Source: Cellulomonas gilvus ATCC 13127
GTDB taxonomy: Bacteria; Actinomycetota; Actinomycetes; Actinomycetales; Cellulomonadaceae
DNA length: 64,000 nt
Assembly (NCBI RefSeq): GCF_000218545.1
Contig: NC_015671.1
Location: forward strand, 1,550,001-1,614,000
Direction of reading: 5' to 3'
Shown here one piece after another: positions 8,211 to 16,334 of the stretch. The notes under the pieces were generated by a model. It had not been told where the DNA came from, did no database searches, and saw only the letters and a list, made by a program, of their open reading frames with translations. Both the position numbers and the translations under genes were made by a program. How positions within the stretch are numbered: the stretch's first letter is position 1; every line of letters starts with the position of its first letter.

Positions 8211-10049
8211 TCACGCCGTGCGCGGCACGGGCTGCTCCGGCGCGTCGCGCGGCACCACGTGCAGCACCCGGGCGACCTGCCCGCGCACGCGCTCGGTGTG
8301 CGCCGCGATCGCCGCAGCCGGGTCCACGTCGCCCAGCGCGGTCCGCACGGGGAGCGCCCAGGTGCCGCCCGAGACCTCGACGATGCGGACGCCGGGCCGC
8401 TCGAGCCAGTCCAGCACCAGATCCGCCTCCTCCGGATGGGCCGCGGCCATCGGAGGGACGGGCGCCGCGACGTGCTCGGCCGTCGCGCGCAGCGTCTCGA
8501 TGGCGGGGCGCGGATCGGTCGAGCGGTCGACGCGCGCGGTCGCGGCCAGCCGCCCGTGCCGCACGAGGACGATCTCCCAGCCGCCGTCGTCGGCGCGCCG
8601 GGCGGCCACGAGCTCGGGGAGTGCGGCGAGCGGGCCGACGCGCTGGACGCGCGCGGCTCCGCGCAGGAACGCGCCCAGCCGGTCGCGGACCGTGGCCGCC
8701 TCCTCGTAGCGCTGCTGCGCGACCAGGGTCTCGATGCGCTCGGCATGTGCGGCGACGACGGGCGCCGGGTCGCCGGCCATGGCTGCACGCACGCGCTCGA
8801 CGACCGACGTGTAGGCGTCCTGGTCCTGGCCGCCGACGCACGGCGCGCCGCACCGACCCATGCCCGCCAGTGCGCACGACGACGCGGCGGGCGTGGCCAC
8901 GAGCGGCAGCCGACGCGTGCACTGCCGGATCTCGAACGTCTCGTGCAGGGCCTCGAGCGCGAGCTGTGCGGAACGCTGCGCGCCGAACGGACCCAGGTAG
9001 GTGGCGCCCGGCTCGTCGCGCACCTCGCGCACCACCGACAGCCGCGGGTACGGCTCGCTGGTCAGCCGGAGCCACGGCATGCGTTCGGGGAACCGGGAGC
9101 GGCGGTTGTAGCGCGGGGAGTGCTCCGCGATGAGGCGCAGCTCCCGCACGCGGGCCTCGAGCGGGGTGGCGCACACCACCGGGTCGACGCGTTCGGCGAT
9201 GCGCACCATCTCGCGGATGCGTCCGCGCTTCTCCGACGACGTGAAGTACGAGCGGACGCGTGTGCGCAGCGACGTCGTGGACGTCCCGACGTACAGCACC
9301 TCCTGCCCGGGACCGCGGAACAGGTAGACGCCGGGCGCATCGGGCAGGTGGTCGGCGAGCGTGCGCTTGCGACGGACCTCCTGCGGCACCGGGTCGGTCG
9401 CGCTCGCGAGGTCCTCGAGATGCGTCACGCCCAGCGGGCCGAGGCGTCCGAGCAGCGCGTGCAGCACGTCGACCGTCGCGCGCGCGTCGTCGAGCGCACG
9501 GTGCGTGGGCGTCACCTCCGCGTGGAACAGCGCCGCGAGCGTGCTGAGCTTGTGGTTCGGCGCCTCGTCGCGCGTGACGACCCGACGCGCGAGCCGCACG
9601 GTGTCCACCACGCGTGGGCCCGGCCACGCGTGACCGGTGCGGGCCGCGGCCGCACGCAGGAAGCCGACGTCGAACGGGGCGTTGTGCGCGACGAGGACGG
9701 CCCCGTGCGCGAACTCGAGGAACGCCGGCAGCACCTCCTCGATCGGGGGTGCCCCGATGAGCATCGCCGTGGTGATCCCCGTCAGCACCTGGATGAACGG
9801 CGGCACGGGACCACCCGGGTCCACCAGGGTCTGGAACTCGCCGAGCACCTGGCCGCCGCGCACCTTCACGGCGCCGATCTCGGTGATCGCGCAGTCCGCC
9901 GGGGTGCCGCCCGTGGTCTCGAGGTCGACCACCACGAACGTGACGTCGGCGAGCGGGGTCCCGATCTCGTCGAGGCCCAGCTGCACCGGTGTGCCGCCGG
10001 CGGCGGGCGCGCCCGCCCAGACCGGGCGCAGGCGGTGCAGGGCTGACAT
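8211..10049 (-). CDS. DEDDh exonuclease fused to UvrC-like GIY-YIG nuclease region
   Basis: A 612-residue two-part nuclease. Residues about 33-195 form a DnaQ-like exonuclease with VDLETTGG (Exo I), HNAPFDVGFL (Exo II) and HRALDDARAT (Exo III). After a linker, residues about 235-320 form a GIY-YIG domain (DAPGVYLFRGPGQEVLYVGTS with the GIY equivalent reading GVY and the YIG equivalent YVG). The remainder resembles the UvrC middle region, including a CALAGMGRCGAPC cysteine-rich stretch. The fusion is known in actinobacteria (related to E. coli Cho plus DnaQ) and is separate from the true uvrC. A leaderless-type promoter sits just before the ATG. Confidence 0.9.
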   Translation of the reverse strand: MSALHRLRPVWAGAPAAGGTPVQLGLDEIGTPLADVTFVVVDLETTGGTPADCAITEIGAVKVRGGQVLGEFQTLVDPGGPVPPFIQVLTGITTAMLIGAPPIEEVLPAFLEFAHGAVLVAHNAPFDVGFLRAAAARTGHAWPGPRVVDTVRLARRVVTRDEAPNHKLSTLAALFHAEVTPTHRALDDARATVDVLHALLGRLGPLGVTHLEDLASATDPVPQEVRRKRTLADHLPDAPGVYLFRGPGQEVLYVGTSTTSLRTRVRSYFTSSEKRGRIREMVRIAERVDPVVCATPLEARVRELRLIAEHSPRYNRRSRFPERMPWLRLTSEPYPRLSVVREVRDEPGATYLGPFGAQRSAQLALEALHETFEIRQCTRRLPLVATPAASSCALAGMGRCGAPCVGGQDQDAYTSVVERVRAAMAGDPAPVVAAHAERIETLVAQQRYEEAATVRDRLGAFLRGAARVQRVGPLAALPELVAARRADDGGWEIVLVRHGRLAATARVDRSTDPRPAIETLRATAEHVAAPVPPMAAAHPEEADLVLDWLERPGVRIVEVSGGTWALPVRTALGDVDPAAAIAAHTERVRGQVARVLHVVPRDAPEQPVPRTA

Positions 10050-10056
10050 GGCGGCG

Positions 10057-10062
10057 ACGGTA
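10057..10062 (-). promoter_or_regulatory. -10 element TACCGT for the exonuclease fusion gene
   Basis: Read on the minus strand, TACCGT lies 7 bases before the ATG at 10049. This suggests a leaderless transcript. It faces the -10 of the NYN gene 44 bases away. Confidence 0.5.
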
Positions 10063-10105
10063 CCCGCGCGCACCGACACCGCGGCCGAGCGCGCCTCGGC
10101 GCGCC

Positions 10106-10111
10106 TAGGGT
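10106..10111 (+). promoter_or_regulatory. -10 element TAGGGT for the NYN gene
   Basis: TAGGGT ends 6 bases before the ATG at 10118, the spacing expected when transcription starts at the first codon. Confidence 0.6.
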
Positions 10112-10117
10112 GGCGCC

Positions 10118-11485
10118 ATGAGCGCTGCGAGCCCCGACGTCCCGGCCGCGCTGCGCCACCGGCTGGTCGAGCTCGCCGCACGCACCGTGGGTGAGCTGGA
10201 ACCTCTCCTGGTCCCCTCGTCGCTGCGCCGCGTGCGCGCGTTCGCCCCCGCCAAGCGCGCCGCGTCCGGGAGCGCGCCCCTGTGGGCCGCGCTCGAGGCC
10301 GACGCGGCCTTCCGCGCGCGCGTGGCCCGCACGTGGCGCCACGCGCACCCGGACGTGGCGTCGCTCGTCGGCGGTGTCGAGGACGACGACGAGCGTGCGC
10401 CCGACGACCCGCGCGGCGCCGAGGTCGCCACCGGGCCCGCCGCCGAGCCGGCGCCGGAGTCCGGTGGCCCGGCGCTGCCGCCGTCGGTTGACGCGCCCGC
10501 ACCGTCGTGGGACGCGGCGGCCGGTGCGTGGCTGCACGCGCAGGACTGGTCGGTGTGGGTCCCGCGGGAGCTCGACGCCGCCGAGCCGGCGTCCCCGGAC
10601 CCCGCCGTGGCGCGCCTGCGCACGCGGGCTGAGGAGCTCACCCGTGCGCTGGAGGAGTCGCGCGCGCAGGCCGCGGCGCTCACGGACGAGGTCGCCACGA
10701 CGCGCCGCGAGCTGCGGCGCCTGCGCTCGGACGCCGATCGCGCACGTGCGCAGGGCCGGCAGGCGGCGCAGGACGCGCAGACCGCGCTCGAGGAGGCCCG
10801 CGCGGCACAGGCCGCGGCCGCCGACGCGCAGCGCGTGGCCGCCGAGGACCTCCGGGCCGCACGTGCCGAGCGCGACGCCGCCCGCGCGGAGGTGCGCGTC
10901 GCGCGCAGGCTCGCGGACGCACGTGTGCGGCTGCTGCTCGACACGATCGTGGACGCCGCGAGCGGTCTGCGCACCGAGCTCGCGCTACCCCCGGCCGCCG
11001 ACCTGCCCGCCGACCTCGTCGCTCCCGAGCCCGACGCCGCGCCGGTGCGGGTCGGCTCCCGGGGGCGCCTGGTGGACGACCCGACGCTGCTCGACGAGCT
11101 GCTCCGCCTGCCTCGTGCGCACCTGGTGGTCGACGGCTACAACGTGACCAAGTCCGCGTTCGGCGGGCTCACGCTCGAGCTCCAGCGCCGGCACCTGGTG
11201 GACGGCCTCGCGAGCCTCGCGGCCCGGACGGGTGCCGAGGTGACGTGCTGCTTCGACGGCAGGCCCTCGCCGATGCCCACCGCGTCGCTCGCGCGGGGCG
11301 TGCGGGTGCGGTTCTCGGTCGGGGAGATCGCGGACGACCTGATCCGGCGCCTGGTGCGTGCGGAACCCGCCGGGCGGGTGGTGGTCGTGGTCACGAGCGA
11401 CCAGGAGGTCACGCACGACGTCGAGGCGGACGGTGCCTACGTCGTGCCGTCCGCCACGCTCGTGGGGTGGCTGCAGCGCAGGTGA
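10118..11485 (+). CDS. NYN-domain (putative RNase) protein with coiled coil
   Basis: A 455-residue protein. Residues about 1-100 are a helical N-terminal domain, followed by an acidic Pro-rich linker. Residues about 160-270 form a long coiled coil rich in Ala, Arg, Glu and Asp. The C-terminal about 130 residues form an NYN (PIN-like) domain starting HLVVDGYNVTKSAFGG, with further conserved acidic positions in CCFDGRP, EIADDLIRR and VVVTSDQEVT. NYN domains are metal-dependent RNases. The 70-residue cysteine protein follows closely downstream, a pairing that recurs in actinobacteria. The substrate is unknown. Confidence 0.9.
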   Translation: MSAASPDVPAALRHRLVELAARTVGELEPLLVPSSLRRVRAFAPAKRAASGSAPLWAALEADAAFRARVARTWRHAHPDVASLVGGVEDDDERAPDDPRGAEVATGPAAEPAPESGGPALPPSVDAPAPSWDAAAGAWLHAQDWSVWVPRELDAAEPASPDPAVARLRTRAEELTRALEESRAQAAALTDEVATTRRELRRLRSDADRARAQGRQAAQDAQTALEEARAAQAAAADAQRVAAEDLRAARAERDAARAEVRVARRLADARVRLLLDTIVDAASGLRTELALPPAADLPADLVAPEPDAAPVRVGSRGRLVDDPTLLDELLRLPRAHLVVDGYNVTKSAFGGLTLELQRRHLVDGLASLAARTGAEVTCCFDGRPSPMPTASLARGVRVRFSVGEIADDLIRRLVRAEPAGRVVVVVTSDQEVTHDVEADGAYVVPSATLVGWLQRR

Positions 11486-11508
11486 GCGGCCGTGTCGGTG
11501 GCTCGGCC

Positions 11509-11514
11509 TAGCGT
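11509..11514 (+). promoter_or_regulatory. -10 element TAGCGT for the 70-residue cysteine protein
   Basis: TAGCGT ends 6 bases before the ATG at 11521. The small gene therefore probably has its own leaderless transcript in addition to read-through from the NYN gene. Confidence 0.55.
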
Positions 11515-11520
11515 CGCGCC

Positions 11521-11733
11521 ATGATCATCGACTGCGAGGGGTGCACGGCCCGGCCCCGGGCGTGCGGGGACTGCGTGGTGTCGTTCGTGCTCGAGGTCCC
11601 GGCCCGCGCCGACGCCGGGCGTCAGGCCGGCGGAGGACCGGCGTTCGAGCTCGACGAGGACGAGCGTCGCGCGCTGGGCACGCTCGCCGCGCTGCACCTG
11701 GTGCCGCCGTTGCGCATGGCCGCGCACGGCTGA
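11521..11733 (+). CDS. Small conserved cysteine protein, function unknown
   Basis: A 70-residue protein beginning MIIDCEGCTARPRACGDC: four cysteines within the first 18 residues, arranged as C-x2-C-x5-C-x2-C, which could bind a metal. A VVSFVLEVP strand follows, then a charged region and a C-terminal helix ending HLVPPLRMAA. I recognise the pattern as a family found next to NYN-domain genes in actinobacteria, with no assigned function. It begins 35 bases after the NYN stop and is convergent with the acyl-CoA synthetase gene. Confidence 0.82.
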   Translation: MIIDCEGCTARPRACGDCVVSFVLEVPARADAGRQAGGGPAFELDEDERRALGTLAALHLVPPLRMAAHG

Positions 11734-11805
11734 CCCGCCCGATGCGCGTCGAGGGCGGCACCTCGACGGTGCCGCCCTCGAACGCGCTGCCAGGTCAGGC
11801 GCGGC

Positions 11806-13623
11806 TCACTCGGCGCCACCGACGGGGCCGTCGTACAGCGCGTCGATCTCGCCCTCGAAGTCCTTGAGCACCACGTTGCGCTTCACGCTCAGCTTCGGCG
11901 TGAGATAGCCGTTCGCGATCGTCAGGTCCGTGTCGAGGATGCGGTACTTGCGGATGGACTCGGCGCGCGAGACGGCCTTGTTCGCGCGGTCGACGGCCTT
12001 GTCGATCGACGCGAGCACGTCCGGGTCCTGCGCGGCCTGCGCGAGCGTCATCTCGGGCTTGCCGTGCGCGGTCAGCCAGCCGGGCACGCCCTCGGGGTCG
12101 AGCGTCACGAGCGCACCGATGAACGGGCGCTGGTCGCCGACCACGACCACCTGGCTGATGAGCGGGTGGCCGCGCAGCCGGTCCTCGAGCACCGCGGGCG
12201 CGACGTTCTTGCCGCCCGCGGTCACGATGATCTCCTTCTTGCGGCCCGTGATGCGCAGGTAGCCCTCGTCGTCGAGCGATCCGAGGTCGCCCGTGCGGAA
12301 CCACCCGTCGTGCATCGACTCCTGCGTCGCGGCGTCGTTGTTGTGGTAGCCCTGGAAGACCTGGATGCCCTTGATCTCGATCTCGCCGTCGTCGGCGATG
12401 CGGACCGCGGTACCCGGCAGCGGCTTGCCGACCGTGCCGATCTTGGTGCGTGCGGGCCGGTTGACGGTCGCGGGCGCGGTGGTCTCGGTCAGGCCGTAGC
12501 CCTCGAGCACCTTGAGGCCGACACCGCGGTAGAAGTGGCCGAGGCGCTCGCCGAGGGGCGCACCGCCCGAGATGGCCCACTTGGCCTGACCGCCGAGCAG
12601 CGCCCGCAGGCGGTGCAGCACCAGGACGTCGGCCACCTTGTGCTGCAGCCGCAGCCACGGGCTCGGGCCGCGCGGCGTGTCGAGCGCGCGCGAGTAGACG
12701 ATCGACGTCTTCGCGGCGCGCTGGAAGATCGACCCCTTGCCGCCGGCCGCGGCCTTCTGCTCGGCGCCGTTGTAGACCTTCTCGAACACGCGCGGGACCG
12801 CCAGGATGAACGTCGGCCGGAACGAGGCCAGGTCGTCCAGCAGCGTGCGCGTGTCGGGGGAGTGGCCCAGCACCGCACCCGCGGGCATGCACAGCACGTG
12901 GATGAAGCGTGCGAACACGTGCGCGAGCGGCATGAACAGCAGCGTCCGCGAGCCCGGCTCGGACACGACCTCGCGCAGCCCCTCGACCGCGTTGACCGTG
13001 AGCTCGTAGAAGTTGCCGTGCGTGAGCTCGACGCCCTTGGGGCGTCCCGTGGTGCCCGAGGTGTAGATGACCGTGGCGACGCTCGCGAGCTCCGCGAGCC
13101 CGCGCCGGCGGGCGATCTCGTCGTCGGGGACGTCGGCGCCCGCGCTGACGAGCGTCTCGACGGCACCCTCGTCGATCACGAGGACCTCGCGCAGTCCCGT
13201 GAGCCCGGTGCGCGCCTCCTGCGCGACGGCCGCGTGCGCCGTGCTCTCGACGACGAGCACCGAGACGTCCGAGTCGCTCAGGATCCAGTTGACCTGCTCG
13301 GCCGACGACGTCTCGTACAGCGGCACCGGGATCGCGCCCGCCGCCCACGTCGCCCAGTCCAGCAGCGACCACTCGTACCGGGTGCGGGACATGATCCCGA
13401 CGCGGTCGCCCGGCTCCACCCCGCGCGCGACGAGACCCTTGGCGACGGCCACGACCTCGGCGTCGAGCTCGCGCCCCGTCAACGGGATCCAGGGGCCGTC
13501 CTGCTGCGTCTTGTGCTCGATCACCACGCCGTCCGGGTCTGCCGCGACGCGGTCCGCGAACAGGTCGTTGAGGTTGCGCGAGCGCTCGATCTCGACGAGC
13601 AACGGTGTGCTGAACTCGACCAT
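11806..13623 (-). CDS. AMP-dependent (long-chain) acyl-CoA synthetase
   Basis: A 605-residue enzyme that activates a fatty acid with ATP and CoA via an acyl-adenylate. The P-loop motif YTSGTTGRPKG, the A5 motif GYGLTETTAP, the A7/A8 region WFRTGDLGSLDDEGYLRITGR and the A10-type lysine region are all present. It belongs to the long-chain FadD15-like group typical of actinobacteria. Its own transcription unit is likely: GGAG lies 6-10 bases before the ATG, and a TATCCT -10-like box lies about 30 bases upstream. Substrate chain length cannot be read from sequence. Confidence 0.94.
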   Translation of the reverse strand: MVEFSTPLLVEIERSRNLNDLFADRVAADPDGVVIEHKTQQDGPWIPLTGRELDAEVVAVAKGLVARGVEPGDRVGIMSRTRYEWSLLDWATWAAGAIPVPLYETSSAEQVNWILSDSDVSVLVVESTAHAAVAQEARTGLTGLREVLVIDEGAVETLVSAGADVPDDEIARRRGLAELASVATVIYTSGTTGRPKGVELTHGNFYELTVNAVEGLREVVSEPGSRTLLFMPLAHVFARFIHVLCMPAGAVLGHSPDTRTLLDDLASFRPTFILAVPRVFEKVYNGAEQKAAAGGKGSIFQRAAKTSIVYSRALDTPRGPSPWLRLQHKVADVLVLHRLRALLGGQAKWAISGGAPLGERLGHFYRGVGLKVLEGYGLTETTAPATVNRPARTKIGTVGKPLPGTAVRIADDGEIEIKGIQVFQGYHNNDAATQESMHDGWFRTGDLGSLDDEGYLRITGRKKEIIVTAGGKNVAPAVLEDRLRGHPLISQVVVVGDQRPFIGALVTLDPEGVPGWLTAHGKPEMTLAQAAQDPDVLASIDKAVDRANKAVSRAESIRKYRILDTDLTIANGYLTPKLSVKRNVVLKDFEGEIDALYDGPVGGAE

Positions 13624-13836
13624 GCTGACTCCAGTGGCAGTGGTGGCAAGTGCGACGAGGATACGGGACGTCGGTCCAGGTACGAGGGGGTGGGCCCCGG
13701 TCTACGCTCGACGCGCCTGTGCCCGTGGCCGCGTGCACGCCGCACCTCCCGGTGGCGCTAGCGTGACGGCTGGACCAGGCAGGCGCTCGGCGCCACCCAT
13801 CAGCCCTTCTCTCTCGACGCATTGGGGAACGAACAC

Positions 13837-14781
13837 ATGCACGCCATCGGGGTCGACATCGGCGGGACCAAGATCGCGGCCGGCGTGGTGGACGACGAAG
13901 GCCGGATCCTGGCCAAGACGCGTCGGGACACCGAGCCGGACGACGCCGCGAGCATCGACGCCGCGATCGCGGACGTGTACGCCGAGCTCAGCGCGCAGCA
14001 CAAGATCGGTGCGATCGGCCTCGCCGCGGCGGGGTTCGTCGCCGCCGACCGGTCGGGGGTGCTGTTCGCGCCGAACATCGCGTGGCGCGACTACCCGCTG
14101 CGTGACCGCGTGGCGGCGCTGATCGACGAGCGGCTCGAGATCGTCGTGGAGAACGACGCGAACGCCGCGGGCTGGGCCGAGTTCCGCTACGGCGCGGCGC
14201 GTGAGGTCGAGGACATGCTCACGCTCACGATCGGCACGGGGCTGGGCGGGGCGATCGTCTCGCACGGCCAGCTGGTGCGCGGTTTCGCGGGCGTCGCGGC
14301 CGAGGTGGGTCACATGCGCGTGGTGCCCGGCGGGCACTACTGCGGGTGTGGTCACGAGGGCTGCTGGGAGCAGTACGCGTCGGGCAGCGCGCTCGTGCGG
14401 GACGCCCAGGCCGCGGTCGTCGCGTACCCGGACCGCGCCGCGCGCATCCTCGAGCTCGCGGGCGGCGAGGTGGACAAGATCATCGGTCCGCACGTGACCG
14501 CGGCGGCCGAGGAGGGCGACGCTCTCGCGATCGACCTGCTCGCCGAGCTCGGCCGATGGATCGGGGAGGGTGCGGCGTCGGTCGCGGCGCTGCTCGACCC
14601 CGCGATGGTCGTGATCGGCGGCGGTGTGGCTGCCGCGGGCGACCTGCTCCTGACGCCCGCGCGCAAGGGCTTCGCCGACCAGCTCTCGGCCCGCGGTCAC
14701 CGGCCCGAGGCGGAGATCGTGGTCGCCGCGATGGGCAACGACGCCGGCATCGTGGGTGCGGCGGACCTCGCGCGCATCTGA
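13837..14781 (+). CDS. ROK-family glucokinase
   Basis: A 314-residue sugar kinase phosphorylating glucose at C6. The phosphate-binding motif DIGGTK is at the N-terminus, the catalytic END motif reads VVENDANAAGWAE, and the ROK zinc motif is CGCGHEGCWEQYASG. GGGG lies 9 bases before the ATG. An in-frame TTG 15 bases earlier is less likely. A cytosolic ATP- or polyphosphate-dependent glucokinase is expected; true PpgK proteins have a different set of motifs, so ATP is more likely. Convergent with the next gene, with a shared hairpin. Confidence 0.92.
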   Translation: MHAIGVDIGGTKIAAGVVDDEGRILAKTRRDTEPDDAASIDAAIADVYAELSAQHKIGAIGLAAAGFVAADRSGVLFAPNIAWRDYPLRDRVAALIDERLEIVVENDANAAGWAEFRYGAAREVEDMLTLTIGTGLGGAIVSHGQLVRGFAGVAAEVGHMRVVPGGHYCGCGHEGCWEQYASGSALVRDAQAAVVAYPDRAARILELAGGEVDKIIGPHVTAAAEEGDALAIDLLAELGRWIGEGAASVAALLDPAMVVIGGGVAAAGDLLLTPARKGFADQLSARGHRPEAEIVVAAMGNDAGIVGAADLARI

Positions 14782-14791
14782 GCACACGTGC

Positions 14792-14834
14792 CCGGCGCGG
14801 TCGTCGGTGACGAGCAGTCAGACGACCGCGCCGG
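14792..14834. terminator. Bidirectional hairpin between glucokinase and membrane protein genes
   Basis: A perfect 14-base inverted repeat (14792-14805 and 14821-14834; arm CCGGCGCGGTCGTC) separates two convergent genes. The right arm overlaps the last codons of the minus-strand gene. Confidence 0.75.
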
Positions 14835-15324
14835 TGTCGCCGTCCGCATCGTCGTCGTCGCCTCTGCGGCCTGCCGGCATGCGCCACAGCAGCACCGCGA
14901 CACCGAGCACGAACACGCCGCACGCCGCCTGGATGAGCACGGGCGGCACGTCGCGCCAGAAGACGACGAGCGCGAGCAGGAGCACCGGCATCCCGCCCGC
15001 GGCGAGCCACGCCATGGTCAGCAGCGGGTCGCCACCGAGGACCGGCCCGGGGTCGGGCGGGACGAAGCCCTCCGCCTCGTCGACCGCGGCCTCGGCGTCG
15101 GCGTACTGGGCCGAGCCGTCCCACGAGCGCGGGCCGTCCACGGCGTCGCGCCCGGACGCCGCGTCGCCGGTCCACGGCGAGTCGACGCCGGGTGCCACGG
15201 GGAAGTCGAGCGGTCGGCGCGGGGTGCTGTCCGCGGCCGAGTCGACCTCGCCGAGCTGTTCGACGATGCGCGCCCAGCGGTCGTCGTCGACCGGATCGGC
15301 GGGTCCGTCGGAGCGAGCAGCCAT
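14818..15324 (-). CDS. Small membrane protein with acidic N-terminal domain, function unknown
   Basis: A 168-residue protein. Residues 1-95 are hydrophilic and acidic. Two membrane helices follow (about 100-122, LLTMAWLAAGGMPVLLLALVV, and about 128-148), and then an Asp-rich tail. It resembles conserved hypothetical proteins found beside 1-acylglycerol-3-phosphate acyltransferases in actinobacteria. No catalytic motif is visible. A TAGAGT -10 lies 6 bases before the ATG, so it is probably leaderless. The palindrome CTCTAGAG there may also serve the divergent acyltransferase. Confidence 0.75.
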   Translation of the reverse strand: MAARSDGPADPVDDDRWARIVEQLGEVDSAADSTPRRPLDFPVAPGVDSPWTGDAASGRDAVDGPRSWDGSAQYADAEAAVDEAEGFVPPDPGPVLGGDPLLTMAWLAAGGMPVLLLALVVFWRDVPPVLIQAACGVFVLGVAVLLWRMPAGRRGDDDDADGDTGAVV

Positions 15325-15330
15325 GTGAGC

Positions 15331-15336
15331 ACTCTA
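15331..15336 (-). promoter_or_regulatory. -10 element TAGAGT for the small membrane protein gene
   Basis: On the minus strand TAGAGT ends 6 bases before the ATG at 15324. The same CTCTAGAG palindrome offers TAGAGT on the plus strand at 15335-15340, about 49 bases before the acyltransferase start, so one site may serve both directions. Confidence 0.5.
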
Positions 15337-15388
15337 GAGTCGGACGTGGCGGTCCGACGGTCCGCGCTGCAGCGGGAGGGTGGGCCAC

Positions 15389-16189
15389 TTGTTCTACTGG
15401 TTGATGAAGCGGGTGTTCGTCGGTCCGTTGCTCCAGCTCGTGTACCGGCCCTGGATCAAGGGCGCGGAGAACGTGCCGGCCTCGGGTGCGGCGATCCTCG
15501 CGAGCAACCACCTCGCGGTGATCGACTCGTTCTTCCTGCCGCTCATGCTCGACCGCGAGCTCGTGTTCATCGGCAAGCAGGAGTACTTCACGGGGCGGGG
15601 CCTCAAGGGTCGGCTCACCGCGGGCTTCATGCGCGGCGTGGGGACCATCCCGGTCGACCGCGGGGGCGGCAAGGCCAGCGAGGCGGCGCTGCGGACGGGC
15701 CTGCGGCGGCTCGAGGCCGGTGACCTGTTCGGCATCTACCCCGAGGGGACGCGCAGCCCCGACGGCCGCCTGTACCGCGGCAAGACCGGCATCGCGCGGC
15801 TCGCGCTCGAGTCCGGTGCCCCCGTGATCCCCGTCGCGATGGTGGGCACCAACATCGCGCAGCCCGTCGGCAGGACGATCCCGCGCGTCATGCGGATCGG
15901 CATGGTCGTGGGGGAGCCGCTCGACTTCTCGCGCTACCGCGGCATGGAGAACGACCGCTTCATCCTGCGGTCCGTCACCGACGAGATCATGTACGCGATC
16001 ATGAGCCTGTCCGGCCAGGAGTACGTGGACGTCTACGCGGCGACGCAGAAGGCCCGGATCGCGGCGGGCGTGGCGGCCACGCCGGACGCCGCCGACGACG
16101 CGCGCACGGTCGCACCGGGCGGTCGGCCCGCACCCGACGTCCAGGTTCCGGTACCGCCGCAGGACGAGGGCGAGCCGTCAGTAGGATGA
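15389..16189 (+). CDS. 1-acyl-sn-glycerol-3-phosphate acyltransferase
   Basis: A 266-residue membrane-associated PlsC-type acyltransferase making phosphatidic acid. The catalytic NHLAVID (HX4D) motif is present, as are the glycerophosphate-binding FPEGTR equivalent (YPEGTRSPDG) and the VPVAMVGTN-type block (reads IPVAMVGTN). I place the start at TTG 15389, because GGGAGG at 15374-15379 has correct spacing (9 bases) to it, whereas the in-frame GTG at 15380 directly abuts the ribosome binding site. The C-terminal 40 residues are Pro/Asp/Ala-rich and not part of the catalytic domain. Confidence 0.92.
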   Translation: MFYWLMKRVFVGPLLQLVYRPWIKGAENVPASGAAILASNHLAVIDSFFLPLMLDRELVFIGKQEYFTGRGLKGRLTAGFMRGVGTIPVDRGGGKASEAALRTGLRRLEAGDLFGIYPEGTRSPDGRLYRGKTGIARLALESGAPVIPVAMVGTNIAQPVGRTIPRVMRIGMVVGEPLDFSRYRGMENDRFILRSVTDEIMYAIMSLSGQEYVDVYAATQKARIAAGVAATPDAADDARTVAPGGRPAPDVQVPVPPQDEGEPSVG

Positions 16190-16195
16190 CCGCGT

Positions 16196-16239
16196 CGGCC
16201 GCACGGCCGTCGCTCCCGGGTGCTGCCGCCGTGCGGCCG
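16196..16239 (+). terminator. Hairpin after the acyltransferase gene
   Basis: Perfect 11-base arms CGGCCGCACGG (16196-16206) and CCGTGCGGCCG (16229-16239) start 7 bases after the stop. Confidence 0.65.
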
Positions 16240-16334
16240 CCCGGACCTGGGTCCCGGGGCCGTCCGGCTCCCGCGCCCTAGGGTCGCCTGCGTTCCCGCA
16301 GGCAGGTCCTGCAGCTCTACGGAAGGTGTCTGTC

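Noticed and set aside
12064-13761. A long open frame antisense to the acyl-CoA synthetase gene
   Set aside because: It mirrors the strong third-position GC of the synthetase; no domain or ribosome binding site.
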